DNA of 64,000 nucleotides, taken from the IMG/VR virus record IMGVR_UViG_3300036770_002019, positions 1 through 64,000 of that record. One strand, 5' to 3'. Made by a program: the position numbers and the translations under genes. This DNA is from a virus. Shown in pieces: positions 25,349 through 34,600 of this stretch (its first letter is position 1; each line of letters begins with the position of its first letter). The notes beneath the pieces are model-generated. The model saw nothing but the letters and a program-made list of their open reading frames with translations, was not told where the DNA came from and did no database searches.

Positions 25349-25740
25349 TGGCTGCAATTAATTTCAAAGTAGAATTAAAATCATCTGGGCTATTATCCGC
25401 CCCACTATTATTATTTGCTGCAGATACAATTGTAGCTACAGGAGTAGTTGCTAAAGCAGCTAAGCTTATAACAGCTGTTAATGGGGCAGCAGTTACATTA
25501 TTCCCCAAAGCAGACTTTACAGATGCTGACGGTCAAGCCCTTGTCTTCATAAAAAATACAGGCAGTACTTACGATCTATTTGTAGAAGCTGGTACTGATG
25601 TAGAGTTTATTAAACTAAAACCTGGGCAATTTGCAGCCTTTCCGTGGTACACAGATAACAGTTCTGGGCAGGACCTTAAAGTCTATGCTAGTAATGCATC
25701 TGGTACTACTGTAGATGCCACATTAATTGAAATAACTTAA
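25348..25740 (+). CDS. Small beta-rich structural protein, 130 aa
   Basis: Starts on the last base of the previous stop. Ala/Val/Thr-rich with alternating hydrophobic residues (ALVFIKNTGSTYDLFVEAG, FIKLKPGQFAAFPWY), the pattern of small phage decoration or fibre-adaptor proteins. No catalytic motif. Family not identified. Confidence 0.5.
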   Translation: MAAINFKVELKSSGLLSAPLLLFAADTIVATGVVAKAAKLITAVNGAAVTLFPKADFTDADGQALVFIKNTGSTYDLFVEAGTDVEFIKLKPGQFAAFPWYTDNSSGQDLKVYASNASGTTVDATLIEIT

Positions 25741-25743
25741 GTT

Positions 25744-26196
25744 ATGAGTGGAGTATTAGGAAGAATATTTGGGGGTTTAGCTTCTCAAGCTTCAACTATC
25801 ATTGATGAGGTAGTTACAACTCAAGAAGAAAAACTTGAGTTAAAAATGAAGCTTGAGCAACTAATCATGGATGCTGAACTTGCAGCAGACCAAGAAATAA
25901 CCAAACGCTGGGAAGTGGATATGGTTAATGGTAATTGGTTAAGTAAGAGCATTCGACCTCTGACACTAGCCTTCCTAGTAATAGCTACAGTGTTACTTGT
26001 ATTTATTGATGCAGGTGCTATAAACTTTGAAGTTAAAGAACACTGGGTTAACCTACTTGAACTAGTTTTGATTACAGTAATAGGAGCCTACTTTGGTGGG
26101 AGATCTTATGAAAAATCAAGAATTATTGTAAATGAAACTAGGTCTAGAAAAGAAGAAAGACATGAAAGAAGAAATAAAAGACTTTCTGAGGACTAA
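25744..26196 (+). CDS. Holin candidate (3TM-holin-like family)
   Basis: 150 residues. Amphipathic N-terminal half with charged helices, then two membrane segments (about 72-92, PLTLAFLVIATVLLVFI; 101-119, WVNLLELVLITVIGAYFGG) and a highly basic tail (RSRKEERHERRNKR). The RPLTL lead into the first segment and the GAYFGGRSYEK exit are typical of the phage 'holin of 3TMs' family, here with two clear spans. It would make the inner-membrane hole for the endolysin at 3336, although the genes are far apart. Confidence 0.6.
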   Translation: MSGVLGRIFGGLASQASTIIDEVVTTQEEKLELKMKLEQLIMDAELAADQEITKRWEVDMVNGNWLSKSIRPLTLAFLVIATVLLVFIDAGAINFEVKEHWVNLLELVLITVIGAYFGGRSYEKSRIIVNETRSRKEERHERRNKRLSED

Positions 26197-27277
26197 CCCA
26201 GGGTATCTTAAAACAAGTATAGAAAGAATATCACACAGAGTAAACTGCAGTGATTTAAATCTATGCAGAGACGCTTTGAATGAAGTTAAGTTTGAACTTA
26301 AAAACAAGAACGTAAATGTAATAAGTGAGTTTAATAAACACTTGCAAGATAATGATATTCATCCTGACGATGTAATAAGTGTAAAGTATTGGCAAACAGC
26401 TTCTGGTAAACAAAGATTCTCAATCGTAACAAAGAATGAGCAGAATTCCGTACAAGACATTAAAGAGGAAATACAAAACTTTGCAAAACTTCACAGTACG
26501 AATGTACCAACAGTACTACGATCTTTTGATATTTCTAAACCGATAGCTTACGAAATATCTCTCCCAGACCTTCATTATGGGAAGATGCATTCTAAGACAC
26601 TCAATGAAATTGAATCTGAATTTTTACAAGTTATACACAACCTTGTAGACCAAGCTGTAAATTTAGACATTGAGAAGTTTATACTCCCAATTGGGAATGA
26701 TGGTATGAACTCTGAAGGAATGCGGCAGACAACTACTAAAGGTACTCCACAGCAAGACTCTGCAGGATGGAAAGAAACATTTAGAGGGTATTGGAACCTA
26801 ATAGTAAGAGCAATAGACTACTTAAAAGAAATTGCCCCAGTGGATGTAATAATTATATCTGGGAATCACGATTACGAAAGAATGTTCTATGTGGGGGATG
26901 TACTTGCAGGATGGTATAGAAATGATGAAAATGTTGTTATAGATAATTCAGAATCTTCTCGTAAATACATTGAGTATGGAGTAAATATGATTATGTTTAC
27001 ACATGGGGATAAAGAAAAGCCTAATGACATCCCATTAATAATGGCTACTGAACAACCAGAAATGTTTGCAAAGGCTTCTCACAGAGAAGCTCATTGTGGG
27101 CACTTTCACAAAGAAATGCTAAATGAGTACAGGGGAGTTAAAGTCAGATTTATACCTAGTATTTGCCCTAATGATGAGTGGCACAAACTCATGGGGTATG
27201 AGGCTAAACGAACAGGGCAAGCTTTTATTTGGTGCAAAAAAACTGGATTCTATGGATACTTCCAAACAAACCTCTGA
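26162..27277 (+). CDS. Calcineurin-like metallophosphoesterase with N-terminal helical domain
   Basis: 371 residues from MKEEIKDFLRTNPGYL (an upstream ATG at 26132 is possible). The five metal-binding motifs of the family appear in order: DLHYGK, LPIGNDG, ISGNHDYE, MFTHGDKE and CGHFHKE. Such enzymes cut phosphodiester or phosphomonoester bonds with two metal ions; SbcD/Mre11-like nuclease action on DNA is a reasonable guess. The first 70 residues look like a helix-turn-helix. The gene sits in the virion operon after the holin, which is an odd place for a DNA-repair enzyme, so it could be carried in the particle or act on host DNA. Confidence 0.7.
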   Translation: MKEEIKDFLRTNPGYLKTSIERISHRVNCSDLNLCRDALNEVKFELKNKNVNVISEFNKHLQDNDIHPDDVISVKYWQTASGKQRFSIVTKNEQNSVQDIKEEIQNFAKLHSTNVPTVLRSFDISKPIAYEISLPDLHYGKMHSKTLNEIESEFLQVIHNLVDQAVNLDIEKFILPIGNDGMNSEGMRQTTTKGTPQQDSAGWKETFRGYWNLIVRAIDYLKEIAPVDVIIISGNHDYERMFYVGDVLAGWYRNDENVVIDNSESSRKYIEYGVNMIMFTHGDKEKPNDIPLIMATEQPEMFAKASHREAHCGHFHKEMLNEYRGVKVRFIPSICPNDEWHKLMGYEAKRTGQAFIWCKKTGFYGYFQTNL

Positions 27278-27536
27278 TGAGGATTTCTCTTACTATGAAG
27301 AGGATGAAATATTGGATGAAGCATATTACAATGCTTATCTAATAATTACCAATAGAATGACTTTAGATGAATTAATAACTTCTAAAGGGGAAATAACATT
27401 CATTCCATATGATCCTGGAGTACCAGAAACAATAGAACTGATTTTAGATGATATGATTGATTATTTTTCATCAACTGAAGAATACGAAATATGTGCAGAG
27501 TTAGTAAAAGTTAAAGAGAAATTAAATGACACTTGA
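27252..27536 (+). CDS. Acidic hypothetical protein, 94 aa
   Basis: Starts MDTSKQTSDEDFSYY inside the end of the phosphoesterase gene. Strongly acidic (EEDEILDEAYYNAY, LILDDMIDYFSS). The upstream part of the frame (from 27123) is a shadow of the enzyme gene. Strong negative charge hints at a DNA mimic or inhibitor of the preceding enzyme, but this is speculation. Confidence 0.5.
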   Translation: MDTSKQTSDEDFSYYEEDEILDEAYYNAYLIITNRMTLDELITSKGEITFIPYDPGVPETIELILDDMIDYFSSTEEYEICAELVKVKEKLNDT

Positions 27537-28191
27537 TGAAATTGCATACAACCTTCTAAATCTAGTTCGCGGAGGTAGATCTAATCACGATGAAAACATC
27601 TCGCTTGATCAAATTAAATTTAATATCAAGCATTACAGAGCTGTATTCATTCGTAGAGATTTTGCACGCAATGGACTTATTACACGGCACTTAGAGCAAG
27701 ATCTTGGGTGCCTTAATCTTATTAGGGTAGACGCATCTAAGTGTTGTTCTTTACCTTCTACTTGCCCTGTATACAGAACAGAATTACCTCTCCCTAAAAC
27801 GGTTAGATTTAATTTCAAAGAAGCTATTACCTACACAGGTGATATTACAGGATTAGGGCGTATCCCAATGGTACAACCTTATGAAATAGCATATATTCCT
27901 TACGATAAGCACACAAGCAACAATCCTAAAACTTATATGATTGAAGACTACTTGTATGTCTATAATCCTAAAGGTATGGATGTTATAAATGTACGTGGGA
28001 TATTCGAAGATCCTGAAGAAGTGCAAAGATTTAAAACTTGTGATGGACCTTGCTATGATGAAAACTTCTCATTCCCCATGCCAATGGATATGGTTAGTTT
28101 AATAACTGCAGGACTACTAAATGGAGAACTAAAACTACTGGCAGGATCATTTACAGATGATGAGAATGACAGACAACAAGATAGAGAATAA
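27526..28191 (+). CDS. Connector or neck protein candidate, 221 aa
   Basis: The N-terminus (MTLDEIAYNLLNLVRGGRSN, ISLDQIKFNIKHYRAVFIRR) is typical of small crAss-like neck/ring proteins. The rest is beta-rich with scattered Cys (ASKCCSLPSTCP) and ends in a charged tail. It precedes small structural genes and the second ring candidate at 30759. Assignment rests on the N-terminal pattern and order. Confidence 0.55.
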   Translation: MTLDEIAYNLLNLVRGGRSNHDENISLDQIKFNIKHYRAVFIRRDFARNGLITRHLEQDLGCLNLIRVDASKCCSLPSTCPVYRTELPLPKTVRFNFKEAITYTGDITGLGRIPMVQPYEIAYIPYDKHTSNNPKTYMIEDYLYVYNPKGMDVINVRGIFEDPEEVQRFKTCDGPCYDENFSFPMPMDMVSLITAGLLNGELKLLAGSFTDDENDRQQDRE

Positions 28192-28481
28192 TGAATACAA
28201 ACGAAGAAAGATTGCTAAACGCAATCAAAAACCTTACAAGAAATTCTTTAGGTCAGTGTGGATCTATTATCATAGATGACACTGTAGAGCATGTAGGTCC
28301 ATATACAGCAATAACAGCTATTGGAACTGCTGCAGCAATCATTGATACCTCTGAGTGTGATTTAGGTCCTTTAGAAGATCAACCAGCAACAATTACTATA
28401 CCGCAAGGTGTAACAATATTTGGGGAGTTTAACTCTATCGAACTAGATTCAGGAGTTGTAATTGCGTACAAACAATGCTAA
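28191..28481 (+). CDS. Small structural protein, 96 aa
   Basis: Start overlaps the previous stop (TAATG). The C-terminal half (ITIPQGVTIFGEFNSIELDSGVVIAYK) was read in two parts, TIPQGVTIFGEF and NSIELDSGVVIAY; this pattern occurs in small phage fibre-adaptor proteins. Likely part of the neck or fibre attachment; no catalytic features. Confidence 0.55.
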   Translation: MNTNEERLLNAIKNLTRNSLGQCGSIIIDDTVEHVGPYTAITAIGTAAAIIDTSECDLGPLEDQPATITIPQGVTIFGEFNSIELDSGVVIAYKQC

Positions 28482-28969
28482 AATTAGGAACAAGTGTTCA
28501 GAGCGTAGTTAGTAGAGGGGGCATTACTAAAGTATGCCTTAATCCTAACTATACTTCAGATTTTAGTGCTGGGGTAGATGGTTGGACAGGAGATACAGGT
28601 ATTAGCGCTATTATAGGAAATAGAGATTCTATTGGAGGTTTGAATGACAACTTAGGTGTTAGATTTGCTGTAGGCATCCCTATTATCACTAAAACCCTAG
28701 CTGAAGAAGTTTCATCAGGATGTACATATACATACAGTCTTAGGGTATTCATACCAACTGGCAATAAAGATGTAACGTATATTAGTAGACTCCTAATAGG
28801 GGGAGAAGAAATACCAATTTCAGGTGAAGCCATTGCAACCAATACTTGGACTTTATTTACTGGAACTTTTACTGCATCACAAACATTAACTAGCTTCGGG
28901 ATAGAGTTTAATGCTGGTAGTGCAAGTTCTGAATTAGCTTACTTAAGAGAGATATCATTAACACTTTAA
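28475..28969 (+). CDS. Beta-sandwich protein, carbohydrate-binding-like
   Basis: 164 residues with a jelly-roll pattern: GWTGDTGISAIIGNRDS, TYTYSLRVFIPTGNKDV, NTWTLFTGTFTASQTL, LREISLTL. This arrangement is common in carbohydrate-binding modules on tail fibres and glycosidases. It could bind host-surface glycans. No enzyme residues are evident. Confidence 0.5.
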   Translation: MLKLGTSVQSVVSRGGITKVCLNPNYTSDFSAGVDGWTGDTGISAIIGNRDSIGGLNDNLGVRFAVGIPIITKTLAEEVSSGCTYTYSLRVFIPTGNKDVTYISRLLIGGEEIPISGEAIATNTWTLFTGTFTASQTLTSFGIEFNAGSASSELAYLREISLTL

Positions 28970-28973
28970 GATT

Positions 28974-29243
28974 ATGTCCTCACCAGCTTGGCAACGAAAA
29001 GAAGGCAAAAACCCTAAAGGAGGGTTAAATGCAAAAGGTAGAGCAAGTTATAAAGCTGCTAATCCTGGATCTAAATTAGGAGCTCCACAACCAAAAGGAG
29101 GAAAAAGACGTAATTCTTTTTGTTCTAGGATGTGCGGAATGAAAAGTAAATTGACTTCAAAGAAAACAGCAAGCGACCCAAATTCAAGAATAAATAAATC
29201 ATTAAGAATCTGGAACTGCGGTTCCTGCAGCAATTGGAAATAA
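28974..29243 (+). CDS. Small basic phage protein (DUF6321-like)
   Basis: 89 residues, very basic. PAWQRKEGKNPKGGLNAKGR at the N-terminus, KGGKRRNSFCSRMCGMKSKL in the middle and SLRIWNCGSCSNWK at the end are strings I know from a widespread family of small phage proteins of unknown function. Positive charge and Gly/Lys content suggest DNA or RNA binding in the virion. The family number is from memory. Confidence 0.6.
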   Translation: MSSPAWQRKEGKNPKGGLNAKGRASYKAANPGSKLGAPQPKGGKRRNSFCSRMCGMKSKLTSKKTASDPNSRINKSLRIWNCGSCSNWK

Positions 29244-29452
29244 TGGAGATACTAACCGTGTATGAAATCGTAATTATTGCCTCAGCTTTAGTGGGGACTT
29301 ATGTAAAAATGAATATTGAGATTAATAAGGTTAAATCTCGTATATTTGTTTTAGAACAAAATCACAGTGAAATAACAACAATGCTAAGAAAATTAGATAA
29401 AGATCTTACAGAGATTAAAATCTTATTAGCACGTAAACAATTAGACACATGA
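29243..29452 (+). CDS. Small membrane protein with coiled coil
   Basis: 69 residues. One N-terminal membrane segment (VYEIVIIASALVGTYVKM) followed by a coiled coil (SRIFVLEQNHSEITTMLRKL). The start is the ATG overlapping the previous stop, not the TTG at 29234. Size and plan fit an inner-membrane spanin or an accessory holin; either is unproven. ATGA overlap with the next gene. Confidence 0.5.
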   Translation: MEILTVYEIVIIASALVGTYVKMNIEINKVKSRIFVLEQNHSEITTMLRKLDKDLTEIKILLARKQLDT

Positions 29453-29748
29453 TGACACTAATTATAATCATTTCAATTATCTCAGTACTAGGTGCTGTAG
29501 TTATAATTTATTTAGCTAACCTTCATAACGGGGGCATTGTAGATAACAATAAAAACTTTATCTCAGACAATGTAGACGATAAAGCTAAAGAAATAAAAAA
29601 AGAAATTAATCGACGTGTAGAAAACGTTAAACTTGAAGTAGAAGATGTAACTACAGCTATAGGAAATGCTATAGATGGTTTAGATGACATCTCAAAAGCT
29701 GCAGCAGGGGCTAACAGAAAAGGACGTCCAAAACATAAGCAGAAATGA
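29449..29748 (+). CDS. Small membrane protein with charged helical tail
   Basis: 99 residues: an N-terminal membrane segment (LIIIISIISVLGAVVIIYLA), then a long charged helix (DDKAKEIKKEINRRVENVK) and a basic end (GRPKHKQK). It pairs with the preceding membrane protein by an ATGA overlap. Together they could be lysis-related partners or membrane anchors for virion assembly. Confidence 0.5.
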   Translation: MMTLIIIISIISVLGAVVIIYLANLHNGGIVDNNKNFISDNVDDKAKEIKKEINRRVENVKLEVEDVTTAIGNAIDGLDDISKAAAGANRKGRPKHKQK

Positions 29749-30287
29749 AACAAATGCTTAAACGTAAAGACGGGTCTTATTCTCAAAGAGGGCTTTGGGA
29801 TAACATTCGCGCAAACAAAGGGTCAGGTAAAAAACCTACCAAAGACATGCTTAAACAAGAAAATAAAATTAAAGAAATGAACTCAAAACCTAAATCAAAA
29901 TCTCCCTCAAAGAAAATGGGTGGAGGATATAAAGCTCCACAATACCAAATGGGTGGGGATATGATTGAACCGTCTAAAGAAGTCAACTTTGATCGTCCTA
30001 TGGCTCAATCAGGCATGGCTAAATCTAAAAAAATGAAGCCAGATTACATTGATATTGACAAAGACGGAAACAAAACAGAGCCGATGAAAAATGCCGCTTC
30101 AAATAAAAAAATGAAAAGCGGAGGAGGCAAATCAATGAAGCCTGGAGGTGGTGGAAGATTTGAAAAACTAGTTGGAGAACTCAAAGGTAAAGGAAAATCT
30201 GAAGATTCAGCTAAAGCAATAGCAGCTTCAATTGGGAGGAAAAAATACGGTAAGTCAAGATTTCAAGAAATGGCTAAAAAAGGATAA
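29745..30287 (+). CDS. Lysine-rich virion protein
   Basis: 180 residues, strongly basic, with Lys/Met/Gly-rich low-complexity stretches (KSKSPSKKMGGGYKAPQ, KKMKSGGGKSMKPGGGGRF) and a compact C-terminal helical part (SAKAIAASIGRKKYGKSRFQ) known from other phage virion proteins. It probably binds packaged DNA or a negatively charged neighbour. ATGA overlap with the previous gene and TAATG with the next. Confidence 0.5.
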   Translation: MKQMLKRKDGSYSQRGLWDNIRANKGSGKKPTKDMLKQENKIKEMNSKPKSKSPSKKMGGGYKAPQYQMGGDMIEPSKEVNFDRPMAQSGMAKSKKMKPDYIDIDKDGNKTEPMKNAASNKKMKSGGGKSMKPGGGGRFEKLVGELKGKGKSEDSAKAIAASIGRKKYGKSRFQEMAKKG

Positions 30288-30772
30288 TGCATACATTGAC
30301 AGACATATATAAACACTACAGAGCTAATACAGCATCACCCGTAGACAAAGCTACGTTTAAAAACATCTGTGAGGAGTTTAATATGTCTGTCATAGAAAAT
30401 TTGATATTAGAAGGGAAAAGCTTTAACATGAGAAATAACCTTTCTAATATCTCTGTTCGTCGTATAGAACGTAATCCTTCATGTCCTACAATAGATTGGT
30501 GGGAAAGTAATAAGTACAAACAAGAGCTTATCGAAGAAGGGGTAAAGATATTTGATCCAGAAACAGGGGAAGGAAAGAAATGGTTTATATACTATACAGA
30601 TCCTTGGTATTGTAAGTATCATTGGGAAAAACATAAGTGTAAAATCCCTAACAAAACTGTTTATAGATTTACCCCAACAAGAGGACTAAAAGGAAATAAA
30701 GAAAAACTAACAGCGCTACTAAAAGAAGACGAGCTTGCTTACTTAAAATTCAAAAAACATGGCAATATATAA
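30287..30772 (+). CDS. Conserved phage hypothetical, 161 aa
   Basis: N-terminal helices, then ISVRRIERNPSCPTIDWWES and IYYTDPWYCKYHWEKHKCK, with C-terminal VYRFTPTRGLKGNKEKLTAL. This set of strings recurs in phage proteins near neck genes; function unknown. Aromatic- and Cys-rich centre; two Cys could bind metal with the nearby His. Confidence 0.5.
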   Translation: MHTLTDIYKHYRANTASPVDKATFKNICEEFNMSVIENLILEGKSFNMRNNLSNISVRRIERNPSCPTIDWWESNKYKQELIEEGVKIFDPETGEGKKWFIYYTDPWYCKYHWEKHKCKIPNKTVYRFTPTRGLKGNKEKLTALLKEDELAYLKFKKHGNI

Positions 30773-31649
30773 AACTATATCTAGTAAGGTTATCTTGCGA
30801 AAGATCTTTCGAGATATTAAACCTAATCACGATAATTGGATTGATGATGCCATTGAATGGATTGGGGAAGCATTAGAGCACATTGGGAGTTCAACGCAGC
30901 TAGATACTAAAGTTTGTGTTCTCCCAATTTCTAATTACAAAGGGTTACTCCCAAATGATTTCTATTACTCGCAAATGGTTGGGGTAAACAATGCTGTAGC
31001 CCCATCTATTGAAACAGAACTCGATGAGTTATTGTCTCAAGTAAATGATATTCAAGCTCAGTTAGCAGCTAACCCTAACCAAGACTTGACTTATCAAATG
31101 AGAGAACTTAACTCTCGAATCGTAGTTCTTGAGAATATCTACATGTCAGATAGCTCTATGGTTACACCATTAGCTTACTGTACTACAGCATTCCCAAATG
31201 CAGAAGCTTGCCCAGAATGTGTAAATCAAACTACCACAGTCAAAGAATGTTACTTCATTGAAAATGATAGAATTAAAACTTCTTTTGCTTCTGGTAAAGT
31301 TTGTATAAGCTACAAAGCATTCCCAACAGATGAAGATTGTTACCCACTAGTACCAGACGATATTAGTTTCAAAGAAGCTATGTTTTGGTATGTATATAAG
31401 AAAATGCTTTTAGGTGGGGATACACCTGTAGAAAATGGGATAAACTATGTATTTGCCGAACAACAGTGGAAATACTACTGTACACAGGCAAGAAACGCAG
31501 CTAATTACCCAGACATTGATAGATACGAGTCATTTATGAATCAATGGGTTAGACTTATCCCAAACATTAACAGACACTCAGCTGGGTTTGAAAATCTCGG
31601 AACTAGAGAAACATTACATAGAGGATCAGCTAATACTTACGGATTGTGA
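30759..31649 (+). CDS. Ring/neck connector protein candidate
   Basis: 296 residues. The N-terminal half (VILRKIFRDIKPNHDNWIDD, AIEWIGEALEHIGS) and the C-terminal WRYY-like helical segments fit crAss-like neck proteins encoded just before the large muzzle protein. Four Cys in CTTAFPNAEACPECVNQT may bind metal. The stop overlaps the GTG start of the next gene (GTGA). Confidence 0.6.
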   Translation: MAIYKTISSKVILRKIFRDIKPNHDNWIDDAIEWIGEALEHIGSSTQLDTKVCVLPISNYKGLLPNDFYYSQMVGVNNAVAPSIETELDELLSQVNDIQAQLAANPNQDLTYQMRELNSRIVVLENIYMSDSSMVTPLAYCTTAFPNAEACPECVNQTTTVKECYFIENDRIKTSFASGKVCISYKAFPTDEDCYPLVPDDISFKEAMFWYVYKKMLLGGDTPVENGINYVFAEQQWKYYCTQARNAANYPDIDRYESFMNQWVRLIPNINRHSAGFENLGTRETLHRGSANTYGL

Positions 31650-34600
31650 AGAAGTTTTTAAAAGGTATGCATAAAGACGCAGAGCGCGTTGATATGCCAG
31701 ACGGTACTTACAGAGATGCTCTTAACGCTAACCTCTATTATACAAAAGGAGCTATTGTAAATGAGCAAGGAACAGTACTTGTGGGTGAATATAATTCCCC
31801 AAACTTTCCTATACAAAATATTATAGGTCAGTGCGCATTAGAAGACGGTAGAATTATAGTATTTGCTATTGACACTAATCCTGACACTAATGGAACCAAT
31901 GTTATCTCTTTAGTAACCCCAAAACAAAACAAATACGAGGTATTATACAGAAACGATGATTTAAACTTTCAACCAAATTTTACAATAGAAGCTACAGCTA
32001 AAATAGACAGTAAAAACAAAATAAAAGTCTATTTTACAGATAACTATATTTCAAAACTTGTAGAGCCAGAGACAGGGATAGAGTACATAGATGAATATAA
32101 CCCACCAAGAGTGTTTGATATATCTAAACAGTTAGAGTATTTGCAGACTATTCCTACAGTTACTACTGCTGACCAAACTGTGCTGTACACAGCTGATGAA
32201 AATTTTACTGTAGATAAATTAGACATATTTATGAATGCTGGATTTATCCCAGAATTCACAACAGTAAATATAATAGAAGGAGGTGGGGTATTAAGTGGTA
32301 CGTATCACTTAGCACTGGCGTATGTAGATGAAGACAGAAATACTACTAATTTCTTAACAGCTTCAAATGCAGTACACATTGTAACAACTAATGAGAACGC
32401 TCTCCCAACAGAATCTATTACAGGGGATCCACAAGGCTCTCAAAGTAATAAATCTATTTCCTGGAACTTCACAATACCAGAAGATGCAAGAAACTACACT
32501 TTTATTCAACCTGTAGTTATTCAAAGATTTGGGGGAGGTCAGAACCAAGAAACAAGTGAATTTGCATATGCGCTTGATCTTGTCAGAATAGAGCAAGGAG
32601 AAGTACAATCTGTTACATATACTGGATTAGAAACTGTAGCACAAGCAAGTGTATCTGAAGTTATAATTGATTATGTAAGATATGAAACTGCTAAAACATT
32701 TGTGCAGTTGGATAACAGATTGTATGTATCAAATTTGCAATCTCGTGGAGATATAGGGTTTCAAAGATTTGCAAATTCTATTACTTTGCGAGCTATAACT
32801 GAAGAAATTAAACGTTTTGACCCTAGATATTTTGATGTGATAAACATAAACAAAGGGTACACAAACTTACTATCCCCATCTAATCAAGCATCTTTTAGAC
32901 AAAATGATACTATACTAGACATTTATAAACCTATACAAGGTAACGATCACCCCGATCTAGATGACGAACAAATAGATAAGTTTACAGGAAGAGTTCGAAA
33001 AGGTTACAAAGATGTTAAACTTTCATACAATAAAAAATCTTACAGACGTTCTGAAGTATACGCTTTTTACATTTCTTTTGTTCTAAAAGATGGTACTGAA
33101 ACATACGCATACCATATACCTGGAAGAAACGTATTAACAATCGGTGATACAGGATATCTTGAAAATGAATCAATTAGTGATCATACACCTACAGATTTTG
33201 AAAATAATGTAGGTTTCAATACTGCAGAGATACTAGAACTGTATGAAAATGCTAAACTTCACCAAGTAACTGACACACAAGTTATTCTAAGCGAGATAGC
33301 TGGAGTAGAAGTATCCACAAGCTACTGGGAAAATAATGAAGAATTATATCCAGCATCTGCAGACTTCACAGTTTGGGAAACTGACGAAGATGGGGAACCT
33401 ATACAAACTGGAGATTTAAGAGGAACTAAAGTTAGGCATCATAAAATGCCTTCAAACAAACACCCAAACTACTCTTTTATAACAGGGACGCAGTCCTGGG
33501 ATAATGATAACTCAAACGCAGTAAATCAATTTTCCCCAAACTTATTTGAAAATAACAATGAGAATCAAACTTTAGAACTTGCGGAAAACATAAGACTTCT
33601 TGGGGTACAGTTGGAAAATATACACATCCCCAAATTTATACTTAAGCAAGTTCAAGGATACAAAATATACTACGCTAAAAGAAACCAAAAAGATAAAACA
33701 ATATTAGGTCAAAGTATCCCAGTTCCTGGGGCATTACGAGCTAATACTGTTTTAAGTATGTACACACCCATAGCAAAATTTGGGCCGTACAACAGAGCTT
33801 GGTGGATGTACGGGGGAATCCCCCCGTCAGGACTCTATTATCCGCTAATAGATTCTAAATTTTTTAACGGGAGTTTTTACAAAGGCTTCTCTATTTTCAA
33901 GTTTCATGATTTTAACCTGCTTAAAAATAAGCACACATTAAGTGGGGCATCTCACGTGGATGTTCAAAGCATACTAACATTTAGATATTACGCAGGAGGA
34001 CCTGGGTCTAAAGATAGACCTGTACCAGACAACGATTCTCATACATTTTCTAATACAGAGTGGGGACCTAACGCGGAGATAGGAAATACCTCATTCCCTA
34101 ATGATCCAGATAATCAATACGTGTCTGGGATTAGAGCTTGGGCTACATCTGTGTTTATAGCTGCTGGATATCATGAACCACAAACAGTTACCTACAGCAC
34201 TCAATTCTTTTTGCAAAACAGTGTAGTAGCTAATAAACTCAACAACATACAGAGTATATACACAATACAACCTAAGAGTACAACATATTTACCTGGTTCT
34301 ACACATTTAGAAACTACAGACTCTGGAGCTTATCATGGAGCTAGATATTTATTAAATTTTGCAGGGGAATCTTCAATAGCAGTTGGATTAAGTTCAGGTC
34401 TCCCAATGCTAGTAGGATTTTTACTAAACGCAGAATCTCCTGACAGACCTGACGCATCTCAAGAATTTTGGTGGTACCCAAATAATGGATGGTTAAATCC
34501 TGAAAATGGGGAGGTTGGTAATTTTAACTGGGTTCTGAATCTAAATAAACCTTACCTAGATCCCCTAGAAACATTCTCAGTCGGTGGGCATCCCGCAGCT

